A DNA stretch of 64,000 nt from Ectobius pallidus (GCA_964059195.1 CAXKWD010000006.1:10346530-10410529), one strand, 5' to 3'. Shown: positions 21,808-34,500, counted from the first letter of the stretch. Made by a program: numbers and translations. Notes: generated by a model not told the origin, from the sequence alone.

Positions 21808-22927
21808 TAGACCTGGGATTTTAAGGCAAATGCCTATTTTGTTCCTTAGGAAATAACATGAAGTTTTAAAAATATGTTGACGTTTCATGATAAATCACTT
21901 ACATTTATAGAGTTTTATAGCGCCTAAAATGCATATTTGAACCCTTGGAGCCTATTTTTACTCTTTTAGTGACTAAAATGCCTATTTTGTACATTTAAAA
22001 TAAAATTTTACTTCTGTAACTTTTGCAATCGTTTAATGGACATCCCTGAATGAAGAGCAGAACAGCAAAGGGTGGGTTTTCACAGAAACTTGATTTTCCC
22101 AAACAATTGTCGCCAAAGGAATGCTGACTGACGGGGAGGATTTGCTCAAAACAACAAGTAGCAGGTTATATAGTAAGAAGGGACATACTGTGTCAAGTCG
22201 ACAGTGAATGCCCATCTGTTTAAGTGAATATGGTTCGTGATGTCTAAAAACGAAATCATCTAAGAGTTCGGGTATACAACAATGGCTTACAATTTCCAGG
22301 GATGATTTTTGATGGCAGAATTATTTTATGTCAGTAGTGCAATAAACAGATATGTGCATTTTTTTTTCACATTACGGTAATCTAAAACTAAGGTTTTGCT
22401 ATTGGCTCCTCTAAAGACTTCGTCCAGGCGGATTTTTTTTTTTCAGTACCAGCTGTAATTTAGAAAGCTATGAGGTCTGGAACGGCGTTGACCCAGCGTT
22501 ATAAGGATAATTGGGAAGCTACATGAGTAGCGGTTACGGAGGCAGCGCAATACGGCTGAGGGATGTGTCGGTTTGACCACACGACCACCCAATATCTGCA
22601 GGCCAGCAGCCAAGGCCCTTGAAGGCCTGTAATGTTCTAATTCTTCATATAATCCAAAACTGTTTTTCATAAATGTCTTTTTAATTCTCTTAATTTTGCA
22701 GTTATTTCTGTTGAGAGTAGGTAAACCACGTTTCTTACAGTAAAAAAAATCACGTTACAGTTTAAGAGCATATTGTTATATTTTAAAGTTTATTATCTGT
22801 CTATTTACACATTTTTAAAGCATATTTTAAGTGCCTATTTTCTCTTTTAAAAGCCTATTTACTTCTTTTAAAAGCCTATTTTAGGTGCCTAAAACTAATT
22901 TTTATAGAGCCTAAAATCCAAGGTCTA
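21808..22927. mobile_element. hAT-like element, 1,120 bp, no transposase
   Basis: Left end TAGACCTGGGATTTT, right end AAAATCCAAGGTCTA, flanked by a perfect 8-bp duplication ATTATCAG (21800-21807 and 22928-22935). Many copies of GCCTATTTT sit near both ends (21830-22000 and 22810-22900), the clustered subterminal motifs typical of hAT transposase binding. The interior (22030-22680) has no intact reading frame. Confidence 0.85.
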
Positions 22928-22935
22928 ATTATCAG

Positions 22936-23788
22936 ATCAGCTGCATCCCAAAGTGATCACAATAAGCGGCGTGCACTGTATTTGTGGGGATGCGTACATC
23001 ATACGCGAAACCTTTGGCACACTGAGTACTTTGCAATTTTGTTCACACGATGAGTACGTTCACCTATTGTATTGTATTTTAAACAGCTCGTGCCATAGGC
23101 CAGCCCCTCCTCTCGAGAACTTTCTCCATGTTTTGTAGTACAATACGGTATCATTACAAATGTTTGACTAGTGTTGAAGGTCGGCAATTTCAATCCGACC
23201 AGTCAAGCACATTCTAAAACATCTTATGTGAATTTCACATAACTTCCTCTGCCCAAATAAAAGTTAGCCTCTTAGTATAATATAATTATCGTGTATGACA
23301 TTCTCTTCATGTAAATTGGTTGTGAAAATTAAGACCACATGACATCGCATCCCCAAAGGATACATAACCCAAATAAAATCTGATTAATGTACTCTCGTAA
23401 ATTTCTTTACTTTAAGTATCACCATACATTTTTCTCACTTCACGAGGCCACATTGCGAAGAACACGTGTTCAGAGTGGGTGACTTATAACCACCCTTCGG
23501 ATAATTTTTTTCGAAAAAAATGTTGAAATAAAAATTTTAGCACACCATGACGTGTAAAATTTAAACAAAATCGTTAGAGCTGTTTTTGAGAAAATCGCGA
23601 CAAACGAATTTTTTTCATGGAAAGCCTCCTTAAAAATAAGATAAAGTCATCGCCAATCTTCGTGACACATCCCCAGATGGTAACTAACCCAAATACGAAA
23701 TTTTCTTTTCATACGATTTTCTGTTTTGGAGCTAGGGTTTTCACTGACACACACACATTCATCCACAGATAGGTTTCCAAAAATAGTA
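22936..23788. other. intergenic DNA, nothing recognised
   Basis: No gene seen. Several phrases (ATCCCCAAAGGATACATAACC near 23350 and ATCCCCAGATGGTAACTAACC near 23670) recur within the stretch, so it contains an internal degenerate repeat of unknown type. Confidence 0.4.
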
Positions 23789-24445
23789 TTTTAGGTAGAT
23801 TTCGAAGAAAAATCTACCTATTGCAATGGATACCATGTCATGATTTTCGAAAAATTCTTTCATATCTTTACGTTTCATGCTTCCCTAAGTACGAAACCAC
23901 CGCCCGCTCAAACAAAAATTGTGATATTTATATATATATATATATATTTATTTATATCTTTACACGATAGCGGCCGTAATTTTGAAGATATTTGGTCGGG
24001 GGAGGGGGTTGAAATTTTTAAAAATGTATATCTCGGCCCCTATGAAGTATAGAGGGAAAATTTGTTTGAAGAAATTAGAGCACTCCCTATGGAGTTCACA
24101 GTGACATTAACGATTCGGGGGTTCGAGTGAGGGTGGGGGTGGGGGCGGGGGTGGGGGATGAAAATTCGAAACTTTTGAAACCACGTCTTGTGGGGTATCG
24201 TTGAAAAGCTCTTGATGAGTACTCTATAAATCAATAACTAGTTTCTTGATAGCTCTCATATGACGCGAGATTTTAATGTTTGAAAATAATAACACTTAAA
24301 AGAATTATTATAATATCATAATTTTGTCTTGTTTAGCGGCTTTGCTAATTTTATTCATTGCTGATCTTGCGCACGGCCTCCCAAAATATTATATCCTATT
24401 CTTGTTGTCAAAACAAATGATTGTAGGCTCTTCCTCTTTACTGCA
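23789..24445 (+). repeat. repeat X copy 1, left part
   Basis: Starts TTTTAGGTAGATTTCGAAG and continues AAAATCTACCTATTGCAATG. It is homologous over its whole length to 57371 onwards and to the complement of 50921-51770. It breaks at 24445 where the palindromic element begins and resumes at 46485. The terminal motif AGGTAGATTTCGAAG recurs inverted at the far end, so X looks like a non-autonomous element with short inverted ends. Confidence 0.85.
24440..24445 (+). other. left target-site duplication ACTGCA
   Basis: The six bases ACTGCA directly before the first base of the palindromic element recur at 46479-46484 directly after its last base. Six-bp duplications are the hallmark of Polinton-type integration. 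Confidence 0.85.
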
Positions 24446-24705
24446 AGTAGTATGGTTTTATATGCTACTCCTATGGTGGAGTCGCGATACATACCCGCAA
24501 CACATGGTGGAGCAGGGGCAAAGTCCGCATCGACCAAAGTCCACAAATGGCGGCGCGCTAGACCACGTGACCGGCAGTAGGTTTCATATTACAACACGAA
24601 GCGTAAATGCAACGTCATCAGTTTTCAGTAAGATGTTTACTTCACTATGGTCCTGGGATGGACTCAACCTGGAGTAAATGCGACCGTTGCCTAAGGCTGT
24701 TAACC

Positions 24706-24750
<45 letters not shown>
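24706..24750 (+). repeat. (TTA)15 microsatellite in left arm
   Basis: Fifteen TTA units; the right arm has about 14 at 46177-46219, one of the few length differences between the arms. Confidence 0.85.
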
Positions 24751-24751
<1 letters not shown>

Positions 24752-25687
24752 CAGACGCAGTTGGAAATGTAGAGAAGCGTTATTTTATTCCTTCAAGTAT
24801 TTTTTTATAATTATATTTCACATACAGTTTTTCCGTAAGATGTCTATTTTAGCCCTGAGGTCATCTCAACCTAGGTTTGCCGATTAGCGTTTAATATAAT
24901 TTTTACTTTGGTCCTATGGTAAAGGCGGCCGGTGCGTAAAACTCATGCTGGGGGGTCTTTAGAGGGGATATATTATGATAATAATTACAGGTTTTTTTAA
25001 TGCCGATACAGAAAGCCAGTGAATGTTTAATCATATGCGTGCAGAGATTCATGTTATCTCTCTTACTATGCAGCGGTAATATAACGCTGTACGCTTATCG
25101 CTATCTTACAACGTCATTCATTGAGACTTCCTTTTAAATCCCAACTCTAACATATTATAAAGTCGCAGGCCAGTACCTTTAAATATTAAATCCTATTCAT
25201 AGCACATGTCTTATGTATTATTAGTCAACAGTATTTTTATTGCGGTATATTAAAAACTTATATTGTAATATTTCATCGCAGAGTGGTAGTGAACTTATAT
25301 TGTAATATTCCATCGCTGAGTGGTTCTGAGTTCGATTCAAAGTCAGTAAAGGCATATTCAGCTTTTTTCACAAGCAGGAAACGCGAAATATCAAATAACT
25401 GCTGATAAGCTTTAGCGTATATTTCTCCCAGTGTTTCATCTCTGATGGAACCTTATATTATTATTAATGTAGTTTCATACGGAGTATATCATATCACATT
25501 TGTCAGCATTTTATTTTCTACGTTTTGTCACACAATCCCCGCGGATCATATTAAGTCTTTGTTCATACGAACTAAAACATAATGCTACGACAGCATTTTT
25601 TTCCAAACGTATCTTCAAACAAAAGTTTAATTTCTTTATTCATATACAAGAAATGATATGATGTTGATTCAACAAATTCTTTATTTA

Positions 25688-25695
25688 TGACGTCA
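25688..25695 (+). promoter_or_regulatory. CRE-type palindrome TGACGTCA upstream of the left gene
   Basis: A perfect TGACGTCA about 130 bp before the TATA box; a second lies at 25832-25839. Both are mirrored in the right arm. These match the consensus for CREB/ATF bZIP factors; regulation by them is inference. Confidence 0.4.
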
Positions 25696-25819
25696 TCATT
25701 ACAAACAGGCTCATGCATGCTTCAAGTTCTTACACGGCACGTGTGCGGAAGTTAAGTAGGTCACACATCTCATATTACAGAACAAGTTTCTGCACGTCTT
25801 GGCTAGCTCACGGCGTCAG

Positions 25820-25827
25820 TATATAAG
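25820..25827 (+). promoter_or_regulatory. TATA box of the left-arm gene
   Basis: TATATAAG in GC-richer surroundings, consistent with a pol II core promoter firing near 25850. The first ATG of the zinc-finger frame (25831) lies only 4 nt downstream of the box, ahead of that predicted start. So either transcription starts upstream, or translation does not use this ATG. Confidence 0.5.
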
Positions 25828-25830
25828 GGG

Positions 25831-28800
25831 ATGACGTCACCGCATCACATTCACTTCTTCGCAGACCGTCGCCGACTACACATCAGGGAGAGCTCGTCCG
25901 CCGTCGTCTTCCAATGTGGTGAGTGTACCTCCGCATTTAAACATAGAAGGAATTTACAAAGACACATCAACCAACATCATAAGAAAAGTGACTACAAGTG
26001 TGAAATATGCGGTGTGATATTTACACGAAGTGATGTGCTAAAAAGACATGCACGAGAAAATCACTCCGTTACTGCCTTCACATGTAACATTTGTCACTCC
26101 AACTTCTCATCGGTACGATACTTAAGTATGCACCAGGAGAGGAGCCACCACCCAGCAACGAGAGACGCTGTCAATCGCATTGGGATGTATCACCAGGCAG
26201 GCCACTTGTACTTTCCTGCTGAAGCCGGGACATCATGCAACGGAGGCGAGACCTCGAGGATTCCCGTGCACGGTGGTGGTCAAAGCCAGGAACCCGCCCG
26301 ATTACAGGTACGTTTTATTACATTATCATCCATGTTTCTCAAAATGTAGATACATACATCATAGTAGTGGTGTAACACATGTTTACATTTTATTTTTATA
26401 GGTCGGAGCGAGGAGCTACGATGCGGACGATGCCAGACAAATCAACACCGATCGCTTCCATCTACCAGCACATAGCGGAGACGTAGGAGCAGGTGCATCA
26501 CGTCCAACGATGCTGGGAGAGGAGGCCACACCTTCCGGTGTGCGTTTACAGGTATGTAGTGAAATTATTATTATTTCAGTGATTGTACAAGATATTATTA
26601 TTATTTCTATGATGGTACAAGACATCGAACTTATTTTTTCCTTATAAAACTCGGTATTACTTTTTCCATGTTACTGAATGTGAGACTTTATATTTCAGTG
26701 ATTAAACAAGACAGAAAACTTAATTTTGTTAATTTTTTCCACGTTACTGAATGTGAGACTTTATATTTCTATGATTAAACAAGACAGAAAACTTATTTTT
26801 TATCAAGAGATAAAACTTAATATTATTTTTTATATTGGTATAGAATAGTTAAAAACAAGTCATAAAACTTTATTTCTTTTATCATAAATCTTAATATGTT
26901 ATATTTCTGTTGTTATAGAATGCAAGACCAGTGAGTGCACAGACTTCCGCCCGTCCACATGATGACCTATACCAACCTGGGCCTTCCAGTATACATCCAC
27001 AGGTATGTTATTATTATTATTATTATTGTGCATAACATTAAACTTATTTTTTATCACAGTACAAGACATAAAACGTAATATTATTTTTTTTATATTGGTA
27101 TAGAATAATTAAAAACAAGTCATAAAACTTTATTTCTTTTACCATAAATCTTACTATTTTATTTTTTATTGGTCATACCATCAAACTTATTTCTTTTATG
27201 ATAAAACTTAATATTATTTTCTATATTAGTACAGAACTGATAAAAACAAGACATAAAACTCATAAATCTTAATATTTTATTTTTCTATTGTTACAGAACA
27301 CAGAGTCCAACCGTCAGTCGCGACCTAGCGTTACCATGCTTATGCGTGATATTCCACAGGTATGTACAGTGAAATGTCTTAGTGTTTTATTATGCAATAC
27401 GCTTACGAAGGTCTAGATTGCTAATGTCGATATTTTGTCGTTATTACAGAGTCAAGGTGGAATGGATCGCACCGCTATGACCAACTCACCATCGGCGGAA
27501 ACATGTGAGTTTTTACCCGTCGAAACTGCGTTCAGGTCACGACTGGCAACATATGCTGCATTAGATGTTCCAGCCGGTGATATGGAATCTGTCCTGTCGT
27601 CGTGTCAGTATAAAATTGAAAACCTTCTGTCAGATTCACTGTCAAAATTTGCATCAATTAAATTTAATATTTTTGTAGAGTGTGAATTTAATCATCTTGA
27701 GCTAAATTCTTGTTTGAGAAATTTTAAGACAAAAAATGAAGCATTGCTTAGAACATCAAATATTCACGAAGTAGTATCTAGACACATTTCTAAAATTCAG
27801 GCTGAGATGCAGGACAGTGAATTACGAGGGTCTGGGTGGTTTTACAATAAAATCCACAAAATTGAAATTCGTATCAATGAGTACTTGCCATTTGCAGGGC
27901 GTGGGCATATGATCCTCCCTGGTAAATTCCAGCATCTGAAGTCATTAATTAATATTGATAATGATGATGAATTTTGTTTCAAGTATTGTGTATTATCAAA
28001 ATTTATTGAGTCTGATAAGGATTTGTGGGTCAGTTATCTTACCAGACCAGAGTTGGATATCAAGTACGATTGGAACTGTGTGAAATTCCCCGTTTCGATT
28101 CATGATATTGAAAAGTTTTCAAAAAGAAACAATATTTCGATCAATGTTTTCGGCCTAGAGGAAAAACGGGATGGGAACAACATTTCTCATTTCGTATTTC
28201 CTATCAGAATTGTTGAAAAGGAACTAGCTGATCATAGAGATCTTTTGTTTGTATGTAACGAGGAAAATTCACATTACATCGTCATTTCAGATTTCGATGC
28301 ATTTGTAAGACCTTTTATAACATCTTACACCCGAGAAATCAGAGTTTGTAAACGGTGTTTTACACATTTCCAAGCGTACGATGGTAAGTCTGCTGACGTA
28401 AGGTTGAGAGAACATTTGGCAATATGCAACTCGTTCAGCCCAGTCAGGTGCGAAATTCCTAAAAATCCTGAAGTTGTATTCAACAAGCCCGAATATTCGC
28501 AAAAGATCAGATTTGTCATCTATGCGGATTTCGAGTGTTTGCTGGAACCGATATCAGGATGTTTGGGAGATCCGCAGAAAAGCTGGACAACTCCTTATCA
28601 GAAGCATAAACCTTTTAGTTATTGTTATTTTATCAAAGATGCTGAGGGTGCATATTCTCAATTGAGACTTTTTAGAGGGGAGGATGCCAGCGGTGAGTTT
28701 ATGCGCTCACTCGTCGCTGATGCTAAAGAAATTGATAAAATCTTGAACAGTGTAAATAAGCCCATGACCCCTCTGACAGAAGATGAAATTAGGGTATACA

Positions 28801-30964
28801 ATAGCGCTACTATTTGCCATATTTGTGGTGAGGTAACTTTACCGATGTGAACTATAAAGTAAGGGACCATTGCCATGTTAGTGGCCGGTTCAGAGGAGCC
28901 GCCCACAGAAATTGTAATTTGAATTATAGGAACCAGGCATTTGTCCCTATTGTTTTGCATAACATGTCTAACTATGATGCTCATTTCGTTGTGACAGAAC
29001 TTGGATTCGATCAGAATAGAATCAACGTCATATGTAATAGTCAAGAAAAGTATGTCACATTTTCAAAATTTATTCCCTCCTCTTATTTGAAGAGGGGAGT
29101 TATGGAGTTAAGATTTATAGACTCGTTTCGGTTCATGGCAAGCAGTCTGGAAAAGCTAGCAAACAATCTACCTAAAGATAAATTTATAGAAACAGCAAGA
29201 GTATTTGGTGAAAACGCCGATTTGGTGTGTCGAAAGGGAGTGTTTCCCTACGACTACGTCACCTCAGTTGAAATTTTGAAGGAGAAGAAATTGCCTCCCA
29301 AAGATGCATTTTATAATAGACTCGCGAATGAGAACGTCTCTGACCAAGACTACTCTCACGCGAGAAACGTTTGGAATTCTTTCTCGATCAGCTCATTAGG
29401 AGAATATTCAGACTTGTATTTAAAATCCGATGTTTTGATTTTGACCGACGTCTTTGAAAACTTTAGACAGATGTGTTTTGAGACGTACGGAATGGATTGT
29501 TTGTACTATTCCACAGTTCCAGGCTTTGCTTACTCAGCTATGTTGAAGTTCACAAAGGTAAAATTACCGCTTTTGACCGATATGGATATGATTCAAATGT
29601 TTGAACGCGGGATAAGAGGTGGAATTTGTCAGTGTGTGACAAGGCACGCTGTTGCAAACAATAACATGTGTGATGAATATGATGAGACAGCAAAAAAATC
29701 TTTTCTTTATTATGTCGATGCCAATAACCTTTATGGTTATGCGATGTCCCAGGCATTGCCGTCAGGCGAGTTCCGCTGGCTCGACAAACATGAGATAGCG
29801 TCCTTTGACATCATGTCCATACCGGTCAATTCTAAATTAGGATATGTGCTTGAGGTAGACATTGAATATCCAGACCATCTTCACGATGCTCACTCTGATC
29901 TCCCTTTCTGTGCAGAGATGAAATTTCCTTCAGGCAGCAAAAACAAAAAATTATTAACCACTTTGGAGTCAAAAGAAAAATATGTCATTCATCACACGGT
30001 ACTTAGACAAGCCGTGCAACACGGACTGAGGTTAACCAAGATCCATAGAGTTATCGAATTTCAACAAAGCTGCTGGTTGAAACCCTACATTGACTATAAC
30101 ACGGCCAAGCGTAGGGCTGCAGCCAACAACTTTGAGAAAGACTTTTTTAAATTGATGAATAACGCCGTTTTTGGCAAGACTATGGAAAATGTGAGGAAAC
30201 GTATCAATTTTCGGCTTGTATCAAGTGAGAAGGAAATTCGAAAGCTGGTAGCCAAAAGTAACTTTATGGATAGAACAATTTATAACGAAAACTTGGTTGG
30301 TGTCCATCTAGCAAAAACTAGTTTAGTGTTTGATAAGGCCATCTATGTTGGCATGTCTATTTTGGAAATTTCGAAAACTAGGATGTATGAGTTCCATTAT
30401 GATACCATGCAAAATTTTTATAAAGAAGGATTGAAATTGTGCTACATGGACACGGACAGCTTCGTCTATAGAATTGAAACGGATAACCTCTTCCGTGATA
30501 TGATGCATTTCCGAGATGAGCTGGATACCAGTGTCTACCCACCCGAACATCCCTTGTATTCAAACGAAAACAAGGCGGTGGTCGGGAAATTCAAAGACGA
30601 AGGAGCTGGTCACTCCATAAAGGCGTTCGTAGGTCTGCGAGCGAAAATGTACGCCATAAAATTTAATGATATGGTCATCAAAAAATTGAAAGGCGTTAAG
30701 AAAAACGTCATTGACAAAGATGTCAGCTTTGAAGATTATGTTGGTTGTCTACAGAGCGGACAGTCAACATTCTCGTTAAACAGATCCATCAGATCATACA
30801 AGCATAATGTATTTTCGATTTCTATGAATAAATTGACTTTATCCGGCAACGACGACAAGCGTCATATTATGGAAAATTGTGTGGACACTCTCGCTCACGG
30901 ACACTACAAAATCAGGGAGGAGGAGTGTGATGATGAACCTCCTACTAAAAAATGTAAATTGTAA
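25831..30964 (+). pseudogene. left-arm zinc finger/EndoVII/DNA polymerase B gene, frameshifted
   Basis: Five exons can be read: 25831-26307, 26402-26551, 26919-27002, 27297-27359 and 27450-30964. All introns are phase 0, with CAG|GT(A)(C/T)GT donors and TAG or CAG acceptors. Exon 1 gives three C2H2 fingers (about residues 29-50, 57-78, 85-106). Exons 2-4 give 50, 28 and 21 residues without known domain. Exon 5 gives a protein-primed family-B polymerase: Exo I YADFECLL near 28519, HNH/EndoVII cluster CHICGE ... DHCHVSGRFRGAAHRNC near 28815-28910, Exo II NMSNYDAHF, motif A DANNLYGYAM near 29718, motif B LMNNAVFGKT near 30153, motif C YMDTDSF near 30442. One missing G near 28832 (GAGGT versus GAGGGT in the right arm) breaks the frame inside the HNH segment, so this copy cannot make full-length enzyme. 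Its TTG-initiated open frame at 27435 begins in the intron and is not a real start. Confidence 0.85.
26308..27449 (+). other. introns 1-4 of the left-arm gene
   Basis: Introns are 26308-26401, 26552-26918, 27003-27296 and 27360-27449. Introns 2 and 3 share long stretches (TATTGGTATAGAAT, AAAACAAGTCATAAAACTTT, ATCATAAATCTTA or variants), and intron 3 repeats part of this near its end. Intron 2 also has a direct repeat of about 70 bp (ACTGAATGTGAGACTTTATA at about 26675 and 26745). The exon/intron modules may have multiplied by duplication. Confidence 0.7.
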
Positions 30965-31305
30965 AAATGTATATTTGTTTATAGACTTTGCTTTATGAAA
31001 TATTATCTGTAATTTATATGATGTAAGAAAGAATCAATATTTATATTCTGTATGATGTATGATACATTAAACGATGTATGAAGCATTAAAATGTTACTGT
31101 TATCCCATGATTTTTTTATTATTATATGATGTATGATACAATATTTGTAATACTTATGATGTGAGAATTGTAATACATATGATATGAAAAATATTATACT
31201 TTGTATAATCTGTGTTAAAATAAAATATTAAACAGATGCATTATCTTTAATTTTATCCCCGAGCTTAAAAATCCCACTCCCTACACATATACCTCCTTCC
31301 TCCCT
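30965..31305 (+). other. 3' UTR of the left-arm gene
   Basis: AT-rich, with repeated TGATGTATGATACATTAAA-like phrases and the polyadenylation signal AATAAA at 31219-31224. The same sequence is mirrored at 39591-39925. Confidence 0.6.
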
Positions 31306-31455
31306 CTTTTTTCTAGGCAGAACTAGTCTAGACTGGTTTTTTCTAGACAGAACTAGTATGGATTGGATTTCTCTAGACTGAACTAGTATGGACTGGTTTC
31401 TTCTAGGTAGATCTAGTCTGGACTGGTTTTTTCTAGTCAGAACTAGTCTAGGCGT
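31306..31455 (+). repeat. five 30-bp tandem repeats, left arm
   Basis: Units of the form TTCTAGRCAGAACTAGTMTR plus GACTGGTTTT start at 31311, 31341, 31371, 31401 and 31431 (exact 30-bp period, several substitutions). They contain CTAG and TCTAGA palindromes. The complement is at 39440-39580. They lie between the gene end and the hexamer array. Confidence 0.85.
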
Positions 31456-31506
31456 AGTCCACGACGGTAAGTATCCTTTTTTTTTATCAAGAACATGAAA
31501 TATAAC

Positions 31507-34500
31507 AAGACCAAGACCAAGACCAAGACCAAGACCAAGACCAAGACCAAGACCAAGACCAAGACCAAGACCAAGACCAAGACCAAGACCAAGACCAAGA
31601 CCAAGACCAAGACCAAGACCAAGACCAAGACCAAGACCAAGACCAAGACCAAGACCAAGACCAAGACCAAGACCAAGACCAAGACCAAGACCAAGACCAA
31701 GACCAAGACCAAGACCAAGACCAAGACCAAGACCAAGACCAAGACCAAGACCAAGACCAAGACCAAGACCAAGACCAAGACCAAGACCAAGACCAAGACC
31801 AAGACCAAGACCAAGACCAAGACCAAGACCAAGACCAAGACCAAGACCAAGACCAAGACCAAGACCAAGACCAAGACCAAGACCAAGACCAAGACCAAGA
31901 CCAAGACCAAGACCAAGACCAAGACCAAGACCAAGACCAAGACCAAGACCAAGACCAAGACCAAGACCAAGACCAAGACCAAGACCAAGACCAAGACCAA
32001 GACCAAGACCAAGACCAAGACCAAGACCAAGACCAAGACCAAGACCAAGACCAAGACCAAGACCAAGACCAAGACCAAGACCAAGACCAAGACCAAGACC
32101 AAGACCAAGACCAAGACCAAGACCAAGACCAAGACCAAGACCAAGACCAAGACCAAGACCAAGACCAAGACCAAGACCAAGACCAAGACCAAGACCAAGA
32201 CCAAGACCAAGACCAAGACCAAGACCAAGACCAAGACCAAGACCAAGACCAAGACCAAGACCAAGACCAAGACCAAGACCAAGACCAAGACCAAGACCAA
32301 GACCAAGACCAAGACCAAGACCAAGACCAAGACCAAGACCAAGACCAAGACCAAGACCAAGACCAAGACCAAGACCAAGACCAAGACCAAGACCAAGACC
32401 AAGACCAAGACCAAGACCAAGACCAAGACCAAGACCAAGACCAAGACCAAGACCAAGACCAAGACCAAGACCAAGACCAAGACCAAGACCAAGACCAAGA
32501 CCAAGACCAAGACCAAGACCAAGACCAAGACCAAGACCAAGACCAAGACCAAGACCAAGACCAAGACCAAGACCAAGACCAAGACCAAGACCAAGACCAA
32601 GACCAAGACCAAGACCAAGACCAAGACCAAGACCAAGACCAAGACCAAGACCAAGACCAAGACCAAGACCAAGACCAAGACCAAGACCAAGACCAAGACC
32701 AAGACCAAGACCAAGACCAAGACCAAGACCAAGACCAAGACCAAGACCAAGACCAAGACCAAGACCAAGACCAAGACCAAGACCAAGACCAAGACCAAGA
32801 CCAAGACCAAGACCAAGACCAAGACCAAGACCAAGACCAAGACCAAGACCAAGACCAAGACCAAGACCAAGACCAAGACCAAGACCAAGACCAAGACCAA
32901 GACCAAGACCAAGACCAAGACCAAGACCAAGACCAAGACCAAGACCAAGACCAAGACCAAGACCAAGACCAAGACCAAGACCAAGACCAAGACCAAGACC
33001 AAGACCAAGACCAAGACCAAGACCAAGACCAAGACCAAGACCAAGACCAAGACCAAGACCAAGACCAAGACCAAGACCAAGACCAAGACCAAGACCAAGA
33101 CCAAGACCAAGACCAAGACCAAGACCAAGACCAAGACCAAGACCAAGACCAAGACCAAGACCAAGACCAAGACCAAGACCAAGACCAAGACCAAGACCAA
33201 GACCAAGACCAAGACCAAGACCAAGACCAAGACCAAGACCAAGACCAAGACCAAGACCAAGACCAAGACCAAGACCAAGACCAAGACCAAGACCAAGACC
33301 AAGACCAAGACCAAGACCAAGACCAAGACCAAGACCAAGACCAAGACCAAGACCAAGACCAAGACCAAGACCAAGACCAAGACCAAGACCAAGACCAAGA
33401 CCAAGACCAAGACCAAGACCAAGACCAAGACCAAGACCAAGACCAAGACCAAGACCAAGACCAAGACCAAGACCAAGACCAAGACCAAGACCAAGACCAA
33501 GACCAAGACCAAGACCAAGACCAAGACCAAGACCAAGACCAAGACCAAGACCAAGACCAAGACCAAGACCAAGACCAAGACCAAGACCAAGACCAAGACC
33601 AAGACCAAGACCAAGACCAAGACCAAGACCAAGACCAAGACCAAGACCAAGACCAAGACCAAGACCAAGACCAAGACCAAGACCAAGACCAAGACCAAGA
33701 CCAAGACCAAGACCAAGACCAAGACCAAGACCAAGACCAAGACCAAGACCAAGACCAAGACCAAGACCAAGACCAAGACCAAGACCAAGACCAAGACCAA
33801 GACCAAGACCAAGACCAAGACCAAGACCAAGACCAAGACCAAGACCAAGACCAAGACCAAGACCAAGACCAAGACCAAGACCAAGACCAAGACCAAGACC
33901 AAGACCAAGACCAAGACCAAGACCAAGACCAAGACCAAGACCAAGACCAAGACCAAGACCAAGACCAAGACCAAGACCAAGACCAAGACCAAGACCAAGA
34001 CCAAGACCAAGACCAAGACCAAGACCAAGACCAAGACCAAGACCAAGACCAAGACCAAGACCAAGACCAAGACCAAGACCAAGACCAAGACCAAGACCAA
34101 GACCAAGACCAAGACCAAGACCAAGACCAAGACCAAGACCAAGACCAAGACCAAGACCAAGACCAAGACCAAGACCAAGACCAAGACCAAGACCAAGACC
34201 AAGACCAAGACCAAGACCAAGACCAAGACCAAGACCAAGACCAAGACCAAGACCAAGACCAAGACCAAGACCAAGACCAAGACCAAGACCAAGACCAAGA
34301 CCAAGACCAAGACCAAGACCAAGACCAAGACCAAGACCAAGACCAAGACCAAGACCAAGACCAAGACCAAGACCAAGACCAAGACCAAGACCAAGACCAA
34401 GACCAAGACCAAGACCAAGACCAAGACCAAGACCAAGACCAAGACCAAGACCAAGACCAAGACCAAGACCAAGACCAAGACCAAGACCAAGACCAAGACC

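Larger units (their letters stand above)
24446..31506 (+). repeat. left arm of the palindrome
   Basis: Matches the complement of 39373-46478 throughout. Differences seen: a 1-nt deletion at about 28831-28833, absence of the 36-bp duplication present in the right arm, 15 versus 14 TTA units near 24706, and at least four amino-acid substitutions in the large exon. Segment 24446-25800 has no gene and contains the (TTA)n run. Confidence 0.9.

Noticed and set aside
24607..24887. Leu- and Ile-rich small frames in both arms
   Set aside because: Produced by the (TTA)n microsatellite.
27435..27449. TTG start of the left polymerase frame
   Set aside because: Lies in an intron directly before a TTATTACAG acceptor; the exon-joined frame explains it better.
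28287..30563. Small frames opposite the polymerase exon in both arms
   Set aside because: Antisense shadows of the polymerase coding sequence, repeated identically in both arms.
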